The notes under the pieces were generated by a model. The model was not told where the DNA came from. It ran no database searches and saw nothing but the letters and a program-made list of their open reading frames with translations. Position numbers and translations under genes: made by a program. Shown in pieces: positions 48,367 to 59,367 of a DNA stretch of 64,000 nt. Numbering within the stretch: position 1 is the stretch's first letter; each line of letters starts with the position of its first letter. The DNA is from Solenopsis invicta (lineage: Eukaryota; Arthropoda; Insecta; Hymenoptera; Formicidae), in NCBI RefSeq assembly GCF_016802725.1, contig NC_052672.1:7717685-7781684 (forward strand), read 5' to 3'.

Positions 48367-49080
48367 CCCTCTAAAGTGACAATCGATTTATCGCAGAAAT
48401 ATTTCAATATAAAAATTTCGCTTAAAAAAGTGAAATCCCACGATATTATTTAACTTTTTGTAACCCCGACATGTGCGCAACCGAATAAAAAGTTAAATAA
48501 CAAAAACAAAACACTCGATTGTATAATTCGTGTGATAATACGTTCAAGTTCGAAAACAATGAGAAAGTATGTATAATTAAGTGTTAAAATGTATCTTAAA
48601 AAAATTTCGAAGTGCTCAAAAGTAAAATGTCTTATAACAATTATTAGCTATTGTGTATTGGCATATTAGCGCCACTAAAAAATGGCGAGCTACTAAATGA
48701 ATAATTCCATAAACAACTGTTAGACTTAGTCACTTAATAATGGAGCTAATAGAAGTATCTGTAATGTCCACGATAGATATAATATCCCCTTCTCGTCTGT
48801 ATATTCTTCGCCATTATTAGGCGCTTATGTTTTTTTTATTTATTTTAGATTCTTTTAACTGCATTATTTCACACTGGCGTTATACATGAATTTAAAGGCT
48901 TCTTGAAACAAATAATTCACATTTTAATTTCTGTTTCAATCGTTCCAGTTAAACACGTTTAAAAAAAAAAATACAAAATGTTTAATACTTTTGACTGTAA
49001 ATCCGTGCATTTATCACTGTAAATTGGCGATAAATAGCTGGTGATCAGATACATTGCCCACCCTCTTTGTCTATTTTAAT
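48367..49080. other. Unassigned AT-rich sequence
   Basis: No gene, RNA or repeat supported. Confidence 0.45.
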
Positions 49081-49300
49081 TTGGTGTTTTTATTTAGACA
49101 CGCAATGAAATGCCGAGCGTCCCGGCGTTAATTAATACTAATATGGCCGAGCCTCATTAACGGTAACGTTCATTAAATATTCACACCATGCCGGCGACAG
49201 CCTGTATCCCGGCCGCATCGATTCAATCACATTGTGACGGCACGGCGAAATGAAAACTTGCCGCCGCGTCTGATACCTTTCATCCACTTTTCCCTTTACG
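49081..49300. promoter_or_regulatory. Candidate non-coding regulatory segment
   Basis: Mixed-composition sequence with TTAATTAATACTAATATGG, CATTAACGGTAACG and CATTAAATATTCAC between CpG-rich words (GCCGGCGACAG, GATTCAATCACATTGTGACGG), with no coding frame. This texture is common in conserved developmental enhancers of insects. Only composition and motif impression support the call. Confidence 0.15.
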
Positions 49301-52110
49301 TTGCGCGACAGTGATTCAAGCGCGTTCGCAAACGGATGCGACGTGGCTCTTGTCTGTCTTTAGAACGGGGTGTGGGTGTGTGTGTGTGTCTGTGTGCGTG
49401 TGTGTGTGTGTGGAAACGAAAGAGAAAAAGGAGAAGCAAGAGGGAGAAAAACGAAGCTGCGTCCTATTTTTTTTTCTGATTCTTTCACAGCCACGAATGC
49501 CTCTACTATATTATGTCCAAAAAAATTGGTCGAAAATTTCAACAACCACCGAGATGTTATTTTGCGCATTATTTACGACGGCGCGCAGTATTATTTGCCC
49601 AAGGTACAGAGAATAATTATCTACGTTCCACTTAACGTAACGATGTTTTTAAAATTTTTAGACCTAGCTCGAATTAATTTGCATTAACTATCTTCTCTTC
49701 GTCTTTGCAAGTAGCACGCGTCTCGGAAAAGTATATTAAAAATACCGTCTTATACTGCGAAATGTGCGTCTCTCACACGCGTGTCTCACGGTTGAATGGC
49801 AGTAATGGAATGGTATCGGTAATAGCACTCGTCACTCATGTCAGAGGACGATCGCGCTTGGTATTTCCGACTTACGCGAATTCGCACTCGATTACTAAGT
49901 TTTGCTTAAATCAGCGGAAGGATACATTATGTTAGTCGAGGGGGCGGGGAGGGAGGAAAGATTATCTCCTCGCCATTAAAGTCAGCGCATTCCGTGAGCT
50001 GCCAGATGAAGGGATTTAATGGGATTGCGAACGCGAAGATATCTTCGCGCAACGTAAAAGGGGGCTTTGAGTGTGTTGATAGGTTAACAGGATTAAAGTG
50101 GACTCAGTGTGACTCTGCGCGATGAGATACTTCTCTGTTAAGCCGCCACCACTCTCGCGAAAGCGCGACCTGCAAATTTGCAAGCGTGCCGGCCAAAAGA
50201 GCGTGTAAATAAAAATAAGAGGGAGGGAGAGGGCGGGATTGCTGAGAGTGGAGTAGAATCCCGCGGTCGGACTCAAACATGTAAATTACGCCGGAAAATA
50301 TCATGTAAATGCGATTTGCTACGCGACGCATTCACGACGACGAGTTCAGGAAACTTTCAGCTCCAAACCGGTCTGAATTAATTTACCGAGCAGGGAGGGG
50401 AAGGGACGGGGAAGATGTAACGTGTGCCGCGAGTACTTAACGCGACTTCAGCCGGTGCATCGCGTTGCAATGTATCCCGCCACCGTTAAAACGTTACGGG
50501 TACGTAACCGGGATTATTCTGGTTTTTGAACGGGCGCACGCGAAAAATAAATATGTATCTCTCGCGCGGCGTTAAATTTCGCGTGGGATTACATTCGCGC
50601 GGCGCGCTTATTACAAATTTTTCAACGTTCGACGTTAAATAACTGAAACTTGTGGTTAAACGAATCGATTAGAGTTAAAGGGAGATTAGCTGGAAACATT
50701 TAAGGGATACCGCTCGAATGGTCTTCCCTTTTTTCGGCGGCGTGCTTTTCTTTTTTATTCGTCTCTCCTGAGGCGTGCACGCACGCGTCTTTGCTTCCGT
50801 TACAAAATTTCCGTTATATTAGTCGACAATGTCGAAACGTCGTCTCACCGCATAATGTCACGCGACGTATAATGCCCGTACAACGTAGTGACTATGTAGA
50901 GTTACCTTTCATACCCTCAAGTTACCTCTCACGTACCTTAGATCAAAGAACTCGTGTGAAAAATAAACACGACTGTGCGCTATCCATTTGCGAAATACAT
51001 AGGGTGACAACGCGCACTTTTTTGACGCGAAAACTCACCGGAGCATAATCTTCAAAGCTATGAATCGATTTCGTTTCGCTCGTTTTACCACGCGATTATA
51101 TTCGCTCAAGTTTATCCACTGAGAAAATATATATATATACATGTACAATGCGCATAAAGGATCCCTTACAAAGACCGCCGCATGTACAGGTATTTAACTC
51201 GATTAAGAGAGTATAATCGTTAATCTCTCGCTGCTGTTAATTCTATCTCGCCTTCGTGCCACGCAACGGTTTCGTGAGTTTGAACATTGTTGAAAGAACG
51301 CGAAATGACACGCTCGCGATCTATTAGTATTCGTTCGATATTGTACTGATGTTGCAAATATATTCTGTAACGTTGAACGTATCGAACGAGCTCGACTATT
51401 TTAACGGAAATATGTATATAAGATAACGCTGCTAACAATAAGTGTAATATGTATGTGTGCATGTATAACGGATGTTTGTACTCTTTGAAAAACATGCCGA
51501 AATTTGTATGACGTACAAAACGATAATTAACAATAAACACAGAAATGTATTTATTTGTTTATTTAATACTGCTGATTGCAAAACTACTTTCTTAACGCTA
51601 TACATGTGTCTTAAATTTTATTCGAAAATCACTGTGATACATCTTACCTGCCATATAATCGGATAATGAATGCGGAACTTCTTATTCGAATGCTCCATTT
51701 TAGCCGTAAATCGAATATCATTGACCCATTTACAGATTTAGGATAGCAACTAAATCTAGCGCGGTTTGCGGCACATGCTGTTATTAATAGCAACGGTAAC
51801 TTTACCCGGGAGATTAATATTATTAATAACCGTTCTAATTATTAGTAAGTCGCTTAATCGAAATAGGCGATAGCAGGTGAGCCAAATATCAAAATTAAAA
51901 CACAGGAGATTTCAAAATAATATTTTAGTGCAAAATATTTTAGTGTGACTCCGGAGAAATTTATTTCCCCCCGTGGAAAGAATAAGAAATGTAAAACAAA
52001 TTGCTTTCACGTCCGGCATTCTCTCTCTGACCGCATTGAAATTTAATTGATCAGACATTTTTTTCCTCGGGAGTACTTGCACGATTACGCGGGGAGCACT
52101 TACTCGCGAA
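49301..52110. other. Unassigned mixed sequence with (TG)n
   Basis: (TG)n at 49370-49413, with a C substitution. A perfect 18-bp palindrome CGCGAAGATATCTTCGCG at 50032-50049. CACTGAGAAAATATAT at 51118 resembles MITE ends but lacks a partner. Frames up to 106 codons have no domain. No gene is called. Confidence 0.45.
49370..49413. repeat. (TG)n microsatellite, interrupted
   Basis: About 44 bases of TG with CTG and CGTG interruptions. Frames across it translate to valine/cysteine runs and are not genes. Confidence 0.9.
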
Positions 52111-52470
52111 TTTCAAAAGAATACAGAGGAAAAGTTTGAAATATGCAAGCGTCTCCCCTCACCCCTGCCTCCGGCAATCCTACGTCCCATCCCCTGGCCC
52201 TCCCTGCGCGAGCGGCGGATCAAACGCGCCTCTCGCTCGCCGGCTAATGCAAATTTCACGTGTTCCAGAAGCATCGATCGCTTAATTAATCTGTACCGAC
52301 GTAAACGAAGGGGGGCGGCTGCCGGCGACGCGGCTCCCCCGCGGCGCGGCGGTTTCCCAATGAAATCGAATTTCGCGAGTAATCTCGGGCTCCTCGCGAA
52401 GAGAGCTGCCCGTTCGATCGAACCGCCGCGCCGCGCCGGAGAGACAGGCGAACGAGAGGGAAATTTTGTC
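52111..52470. promoter_or_regulatory. CpG-rich block containing nested perfect inverted repeats
   Basis: CGCGGCGCGGCGGTT (52340-52354) is exactly inverted at 52421-52435. In the loop TTCGCGAG (52372-52379) is exactly inverted at 52393-52400. The block is flanked by AT-richer sequence. Either strand as RNA, or the DNA as a cruciform, could form a two-tier stem. The 119-codon minus frame is arginine/alanine-rich from the CpG words and is not convincing as a protein. Confidence 0.4.
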
Positions 52471-53202
52471 ATATTTCGGCCGGAAAATACATATACCTAA
52501 ACAGTAATATACCTAAACAGTATGATATAATACAACAATATAAATACAACAATATGACATACAAAATAACAGTTAGAGAATGTACACGTATAAGTGGAAA
52601 AAGGATTAGCAAAAAGTAATGGAGACAGAGACAGAGAAAAAGAGACAAAAAAAAATACAAAAAGGATTTTAATACATAAAGCGAGCTTTTGCGAATATTA
52701 AGCTGTGAAAGAATGATACTATATTCGCAATGAACGATTACATTATGCCGACATACGACTAAATGGTAATAAGAACAGGAGCAAAAAGAGGAAGATGTGT
52801 GAAGATGCAGTAGAGCAGAGCGATGGAGGAAAAAAAAGAGAGACGGAAACAAGAGAGAGACACAGAGAGAAAGAGAGAGAGAGCAAGAGCAAAGAGAGAT
52901 TTGTACTCCGACGAGAATTCTAACCGACACCACGCGCCACCACTGAGGAACACCGGAAAACGAGTGTGACTCGTCGGCATCGCGCCGCCCGGACGCCGGC
53001 CAACGTCACAACCCTCAGACACAACGCGCGACCCTCGGCGAACACTAATTCGCACGGTCCAGCGACGCGGCTTCATTCGTTCGACTGATCGGTCGATCGA
53101 TAATACGCACGTTTCCTCCCCGTTCGCGACGATTGACGCAGGCACGTTCACGTTCGGTGTCCGTCGGTGAAGAATCTCCGTTCTCTCCTTTCTCGAGCTA
53201 TC
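52471..53202. other. Purine-rich and mixed sequence
   Basis: 52480-52560 has small tandem duplications (ATACCTAAACAGTA twice, ATACAACAATATAA twice). 52615-52660 and 52830-52900 are purine tracts, giving stop-poor minus frames (154 and 193 codons) that translate to leucine/serine/cysteine runs. If the first exon at 53287-53499 is real, this is the start of its first intron. Confidence 0.4.
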
Positions 53203-53264
53203 ACGCACACACGCACACATACACGCACACGCACACGCACACGCACACACACACACATACACAG
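53203..53264. repeat. (CA)n / (CGCACA)n microsatellite
   Basis: About 62 bases of CA repeats with regularly spaced CG substitutions, giving a CGCACA hexamer in the middle. It lies just downstream, on the minus strand, of the putative splice donor at 53281-53286. Confidence 0.9.
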
Positions 53265-53286
53265 CAAGGATGTACGGGGTACTTAC

Positions 53287-53499
53287 AATTATAAAGGCCT
53301 TCCCGTTCATTCCTATCGTAGTCCTCTCCCGGCGACACATCTCCGAGTCTCTCCTAATGTTCCTTTCCCCGTTCGTGTCAGCGACGTAAGATAACTTGCG
53401 TATGCATCCCGCGAATGCGAGATGCGCTCCGTCGACACCGGTCGTGCAACGATCGTCTGTTCGATACTACGTGACCGATACGCTCCTCTTGGATGAACT
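53287..53499 (-). CDS. Possible first exon: 5' UTR plus 18 codons (hypothetical)
   Basis: Hypothetical, read on the minus strand. The start is set by an initiator-like TCAGTT (53501-53496) with a TATA-like word 32 bases upstream. The end is set by a donor with full intronic consensus, GTAAGTA, directly after 53287; the exon side (ATT) is not consensus. An ATG at 53340 opens 18 codons (MCRRERTTIGMNGKAFII) ending in phase 0 at the donor. The first intron would then carry the CA repeat. No downstream exon was found in the window, the peptide is too short to identify, and the start-codon context is ordinary. It could equally be a non-coding RNA exon or chance. Confidence 0.25.
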
Positions 53500-53531
53500 G
53501 AGCTCTCCCCCCCTCGCGCCGGCCTGATATA
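53496..53531 (-). promoter_or_regulatory. Candidate core promoter (TATA-like plus initiator)
   Basis: On the minus strand TATATC (53531-53526) precedes TCAGTT (53501-53496, A at 53499). The distance from the first T to the initiator A is 32 bases, the usual TATA-Inr spacing in animals. It lies in a CpG-rich block and is followed 212 bases later by a strong GTAAGTA donor. The TATA word is imperfect. Confidence 0.3.
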
Positions 53532-54594
53532 GCACCCCCACCCCTCTAACATTCCCCTGACGTGTCCCCACCGACCAGGCAACCCCTGCGCGCGAGACGT
53601 CGCCGTGGGGATGTGGATCCTGATGGTCCATCGAGGACCCAGCATCCCCCTCGCGTCCTTTCTCACCCTCAATGCCGAGCGTGTGTGCGTGTGCGTGTTT
53701 CTGTGGTGGGAGGAAGGGAGAGGCCGCGCATTCTCACCCCTTCTCTCCCGCTCTCCGCGAGTCTACCGTCCGTCTCCCTCCGCCGAATGCGATTCCATCC
53801 GTTTCTCTTTCGCTCCTTCCTTCCACCCCTCTGCCCCTCTCGCATTGCTGCTCCTTTTTTGCAACTGACGTTTGTTAAGATGACTTTCATTATCATAGCT
53901 GCCGGCTGGCCGCGCTGCTCTCGTGCCACATCGCCATTCTCATTCTCATTATTTTTATTCGCGCTAATTTAGCACGCGCTTATTATTTTTATCTATAGAT
54001 TTTTCTCACGACAAACTTTGTCGCAAATCTCTCTCTCTCTTCCTCTTTTTTGTAAGTGTAACGCTCATAAAATGGTTAAAATAATATCGAGATATATATT
54101 TATTTTATCTGCTGCAAGTTTCAATAGAAAATGCACTATCATGATAGTAAAACCTATTAAATCCCTCTCCGGATTTGTTTCAAGGTCTCGTACGCTTCTG
54201 TCTTCGTTCCGTCTTGATAATTGATTGAAAGAATATTATATTACGTCATATTACTCCGATAATTATAAACTTCTGTGAAATATCGGCGAAATATATAACT
54301 ACCAATCGATGTTCAATATGTCAACTATTTCAACTATCGAATATCTCAAGTATCGCTTGTCCCTTGATTATATTCCTTGTGCTATTTTACATAGGGAGAG
54401 TCACCTATTTTACATACTATCACAAAATGTATTCGCAACGGCAATAAACTCGCGGTAGACCTAATTTTAACGCATGCTCACGCACGTAGATAATAAACTT
54501 CAGAAATATATTATTCCGCATTATTAATAAACTATCACCTCCTTCCGCTTCCTAATTTTCTCCCCTCTACGCATCCGCGTATCATCTCTGATCT

Positions 54595-54600
<6 letters not shown>
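53532..54600. other. GC-rich pyrimidine block, then AT-rich sequence
   Basis: 53540-53880 is C/T-rich, giving serine/proline/arginine-rich chance frames up to 136 codons. 53940-54540 is AT-rich without features. Confidence 0.4.
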
Positions 54601-54626
<26 letters not shown>

Positions 54627-55020
54627 GTTACACACCCCTCGTTTGCTCCGTTTATCGCTCTTTCTCTCTCCATTTCCGTCCGCCTTCCTTCCTCCAATCT
54701 GCTCTCTCATCCTCTTTGTCTCGTGCCTCTGCTGCTCCTTCTCTTTCGTTCAATCCCCTTCCAACCCCCCTCAACATTGCCCTTCACGTCTCTCTTTCTC
54801 TCTTTCTCCTCTCCCCTCGATCCCCTTCCTCCCTTTTGCGCTGTGTCCCAAATGACAATGTGAAAACTTCGTGGCTCAAAATCCCGCGCGACTCACCGGA
54901 CGGAGCTTTTCCACGCTCTCTCGGACGATGGCGAGCCGGAGCGGATGCGGAGCGGCGTACGGCAAGAGAAAGAGAGAGAAAGAGCAAAGAGAGAGAGAGA
55001 GAGAGAGGGGGGGGGACCTT
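54601..55020. repeat. CT-rich and AG-rich tracts in inverted arrangement
   Basis: (CT)13 at 54601-54626 and further pyrimidine-rich sequence to 54840 is followed by a purine tract at 54965-55006 and nine G at 55007-55015. The 184-codon plus and 153-codon minus frames crossing it are low-complexity artefacts. GAGA/CTCT runs can bind GAGA-type factors, but nothing specific supports that here. Confidence 0.7.
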
Positions 55021-57400
55021 ACGTGTCATGCCAGGAATGTCCCTCGGGGTCAAACCCGCCGCCCGAGGGGCAGCGACGACGAAGGGCCGCTGTAATAGAC
55101 GCCTGTATACTCGGATTATCCACGATAAATATTTACGTGCTCTCGCGCGATGCGCTCGCTCAAAAGCGCAGCGTGACCGGCAAGTGAACGGAAGCGCTTC
55201 CGTTATTGTCAATGACTGGACACGGCACAATGTCCAAAAATGCAATTTCTTTCTCTTTAAAAACTGCTAATTACTACTGATTATTGGAATTTTCTCGATT
55301 TCTAGTCTATTGCGACATTTCAAATAGGTGTCACGTGAAATTTTAATTTTAATTTCGATGTACGTAAATCTTGTGTTGATTTATCGTTGAGCTTTATAAT
55401 GGCTCATAAACCGTGTAGTCTCGCTCAACGAGTGCGTCTGTGAATCGGGTAATTGGCATACTTCGCCTATCCGGAAACGGGTGTTAGAGCATGGCTGCCG
55501 ATAGCGCGCAAAGCGTCGAGAGCGCGTACACGAATACAACAAACGCGCGTGTCCAGCGTGCGATAATTGAAATAGTTTGCGGATCGGTCTTTTTAGCGAA
55601 GTTACGTGGCCTGCTCGCATGAGCTATTATGCCACTGATGTATTTATTCCCACGTATTTCAACGTCGACTCCGTAATTCATTTACAACATTATTAAATCA
55701 CGTTTAATAACGTTTCATTGTACTCGCACGCGACGACACATCGCAGTCAATCGTCCTATCGCAATGTAATCAATGTCACGAATGGACTTAAAGTTCGTAA
55801 CGCATTTGTCGAACACGGTAATCGCCTTTCTCAGTGCTAAACGTGACAAATGGGTGGTTGTTGCGAGAAGCTACCGCGAGACAAACAGATCCGCATGGAG
55901 TCCGCCGTCGTGCGTATGCGGTTATATAAATCTCGATATGTCGCCCGCTCGTAAATCAATCGCGACGGCATTAAAAATGTGCGAAACTTTGGAAATAACG
56001 CTTTCACGAGAAGGCACGCGCGTCGCGCGCCTTTCACACGACTCCGAATCCCCTGGGACACCCCCGGCCAGGCATTTCGAACTTCCCGCGCGCTTTTTGC
56101 TCCACCTTCTCTTTTACGGCTCAACTCGTAATTCATGTGTGGCGGACCACACATCATACACTTGACGCGCATAAATATCATTATCTCCAGCAGGCCGCGT
56201 AACTCGATTTAGAGGCGGATCGGACTCGTTTCCCCTCGCGTCTTGCTGGACGGCCCTACGCTGTCTCGCCTCTCTGTCCCACATTCATCGGAAGTGATTC
56301 ATTTTTAATGCAATATTGAAAGATTGGAGGACGTGAATCTCAGTTGTATGTCGCTCACGTACGCGTTACAATCTTTTCCGTAGAAACTCATTTTTTTGTG
56401 TTCGTACGAATTGTATATTTTATTGAAGCAACCAATATAGTTTTATTAATAACTGTTATGTAAACTTTATTTATTTTGACCTTTACGCAATAAATCGTAT
56501 GCGAAAGTTTCGATGTAAATACGTATATAATTATTTCAGTGTTACAATTTGGGATATTTTTGTTAATGATTTCGAGGAATATCTTTTATCCGTGAAGTTA
56601 TACTCGTACGGAGTTCGATATGATTCCGTTACGATTAAAGAAAGCAAGATTGTTCGAATTCAATTTGAAGGGCTTGGGCAGTCGAGAATTAATCAACGCG
56701 TGGCAAATCCATGCTCCGACACACCAGATACGTATAATCCAACTAGCGACCGAGGAAACATGACTGTATCAAGCGCAGTGCAACAACCGTCTGCTATACG
56801 ATTATTTACTAGCAGCCACCTGATCCTTGATAAATGCTTAAATATGTTTATGCCTGTAACGCATTATCCTTGTGCTCTTTCATAAAGTGAGGAACGAAAG
56901 AATATTCGCTGAAAATAAACACTGATAACTTGATCATCAATCCGTTAATTAAATGAGCCAATTGAACCCGACAATCTCTAATCACTTTCTTGAAATGCGT
57001 ACGTAAATACTTATAAAAGTGACATTTGCAACAACAACCTTTTTATAAAAGATACAAAGTGGAGCAGGAGAGAGGAAGCGAGAGAAACAACTGCGAATTA
57101 ATTTTCTCGTATAATTTCTCACATTTCAGCCCCTCAGAACTTATGTTACATAATTTAGTAGAAACAACCGGATTGCAAGATAGAATATAATCAAGTTTAT
57201 AATCGCGTAAAGCATAGATTTCCCCGTGAATAGTCTCGACCATCAAGGGATAATAAATGCAATATATTATTATCATCCAGATGAATCATGAAATCAAAGA
57301 GGTAAAAGTTTCACAGTGCGAGCTGTAACAATATCGGTCGCGATGATCGGTGGTCAATAATCTAATCAACGGTCGGTGGTGGTCGGCGATACGGTGTCAG
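55021..57400. other. Unassigned mixed sequence
   Basis: Frames of 130 codons (55773-56165, plus) and 128 codons (56499-56885, plus) have no recognisable domain. The second is the longest frame in AT-rich, non-repetitive sequence in the window, begins with ATG and has a varied residue mix, so it is listed as a finding, but no splice or promoter signal supports it. Nothing else is seen. Confidence 0.35.
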
Positions 57401-57500
57401 GGCCGAGTCACCTGGAGCGACCTACCTGACCTCCGCTGCACGTACGTGTAATGCGTGCGGGTGGCCGAGCACAGAGACACGCCGACAGAGATGGACAGAT

Positions 57501-57580
57501 GGAGAGAGAGAGAGAAGAGGGGGAGGGGGGAGAAGAGGGAGAGAAAGACAAGGAGGGAGAGAGAAAGAGAGACGGAGAGT
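57501..57580. repeat. Purine (GA/GGA)n tract
   Basis: About 80 bases of mixed GA and GGA repeats. On the minus strand it lies just 3' of the coding-like segment at 57598-57906 and would form a polypyrimidine tract. Confidence 0.85.
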
Positions 57581-57597
57581 GTACGGGGGGTGTAGGG

Positions 57598-57906
57598 TCA
57601 AAATCCCCTGGTCGTCTCCCTAGGAATTCCTCCCTGCGGCGGTGATAGAGGGATGGTACGAAGGGGGACGGGGACGTCACCCCTTTCGCGGCTACCCAAG
57701 TACCCCACCAGAGGTATCGCTTTGGTCCTGGTGGAGCCGGTGGGGATGTTGTCGCCATGACGACCGAACGGCGAATACAGTGGGGACGAAGCATAGAGGG
57801 GCCCGACGGTGGCATTGATCGCTGCGCGCCCGTGGACCATCACGGTGGTGTTGCCACGGGTGTAGAAGGGGTGAATACGAGCGTGCTCCCACTTCTCCTC
57901 CACCAT
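57598..57906 (-). CDS. Possible coding segment, 102 codons (hypothetical)
   Basis: Hypothetical. The minus-strand frame starts at an ATG (57906) followed by GTG GAG GAG AAG TGG GAG and runs to TGA at 57598. Counted by hand, 72 of 102 third positions are G or C against 57 of 102 second positions, and the residues are varied rather than run-like (MVEEKWEHARIHPFYTRGNT at the start, then a glycine/proline-rich part), which separates it from the low-complexity frames around it. The frame stays open upstream to 58053. No domain, signal peptide or membrane segment is recognised. Other minus frames are also open across part of it, so it could be an exon read differently, or CpG-rich non-coding DNA. 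Confidence 0.25.
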   Translation of the reverse strand: MVEEKWEHARIHPFYTRGNTTVMVHGRAAINATVGPLYASSPLYSPFGRHGDNIPTGSTRTKAIPLVGYLGSRERGDVPVPLRTIPLSPPQGGIPRETTRGF

Positions 57907-57960
57907 CCTCGCGTGCACGCTCGCGTGCGAGAGAGGAGAGTGAGAGGAAAGAGCGCGCCG

Positions 57961-57990
57961 CGCCAAGCCGCGCCACGCCGCGCCACGCCG
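57961..57990. repeat. 10-bp tandem repeat, three copies
   Basis: CGCCAAGCCG, CGCCACGCCG, CGCCACGCCG in direct tandem, one difference in the first copy. Very CpG-rich. On the minus strand it is just 5' of the coding-like segment. Confidence 0.85.
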
Positions 57991-59360
57991 CGCGCGGTTC
58001 TCTCGTATCGCACGCATTATGGACTTCGTATTTGTACGGAAGCATGCGTCCAAGTATGGACTTACGGTGCTTATGCGCGCCCCTCGAGCGAGGCGTGAAT
58101 GATTCCGCGACGCGAGAATATTCCAGCGGCGTGCAGACGTCGCGACGCGTGCGACAGATGCGAAGATTTCGTTCGCGGATTCTTGCCGGTCATAGAGTAA
58201 TCTCTAGTTATAAGTTCTAAGAGATACACATACGTTTAAAAAAATCTTGACGAGTACGACACTGGAAATCATTTAAATCATTCTATTTAAAAAATATGAG
58301 TTACAGACACAAGACTGTAATGAAATAAATAATTGATGATTTATGTACTAATTAATCACGTATTTATAAAGTGCTAGCTAATTTACAGATTCTTTGACGC
58401 ACATGAAATGTCTTGAAACTGAAAAATGCAAACAAAGAGATTTGTCATTAAAAATTAATTACAAGTGTAAAAGAGCGATTATAAAAATTTTGGGGAATTC
58501 CAATAGTAACCGCGGGTTACTTGCCAAGTAGCTAAATTCTCGTATCAACTCGTGACCTCATCATCGATTAATATGATTTATGCCAACGAATGCCAACGAT
58601 GGACGTCAATAAAATAATGTAAAAGCAATTCACGTGAAAGTGTAATACACGTATAGAAGTTCGATGTTTCCACAAGTCTTCCCTCATTCCTATTTCGCAA
58701 TGCAAATCAACTCCGAGGTAGGAAACAGCAACGGAATACTATCGCCGTGGTACTATCAGCACACACTTTCGATTAACAGCAATGTGTTTGCGCGCACATT
58801 CAATGAACGCCGTCCCCAGGCCAGTCGTTCCCCAACCCTCCGCGGTTTCATCGCGACCTTCGCTTTTTACACGAAGATTCTTATCGCGCGACAAGCTCTT
58901 CAACGGTCGGAAGAAAAATAGATACCTGCGAAACAAATTCCGGTTAACTCGCAGTCGTTTAAGCCGGAGTGCGGAAGCTTTATCGCGATCTCGGACGACA
59001 TTATACTAGGATAAGGGAGGTTTTTAACGCTGTCGTAACCCCATTACGCGCCGCGCCATCCCTGACTCCGCACCATCCCGCTGGAACATGGACAAGCGCG
59101 CGGAGTGGCGTCGAGAAAGATAAAGATACAGAACGAAGCGCACCCCAATCTGGCATGCCCCCGTGTTCTCTTCGTGTTACGCGACATGATGTATTACGGA
59201 GGTCGCCGTGAAGCGAATTGATTGATATACGTGATGGCAATGCCGTGAACTAGATTAGAAATTTCGGGGTTCCCGAGAGAAATTATTTAAGTTGAGTGGG
59301 CGAGAGAGTCATGCAAGTGTTGTCTCGCAATTTGCAACGCGAAACGATTAAAATGCCATC
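57991..59360. other. Unassigned sequence, CpG-rich at both ends
   Basis: 57991-58200 and 58760-59220 are CpG-rich; 58220-58660 is AT-rich. Frames up to 85 codons overlap on both strands and have no recognisable domain. No repeat is supported. Confidence 0.4.
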
Positions 59361-59367
59361 GTGAGCA

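Noticed and set aside
52469..53340. Minus frames of 154 and 193 codons with hydrophobic stretches resembling signal or membrane segments
   Set aside because: The hydrophobic parts come from (CT)n and (TG)n repeats read as leucine/serine and valine/cysteine runs. Only the first 18 codons before the donor at 53286 are kept as a hypothesis.
54716..55270. 184-codon plus frame and 153-codon minus frame
   Set aside because: Both cross CT and AG microsatellites and are low in complexity.
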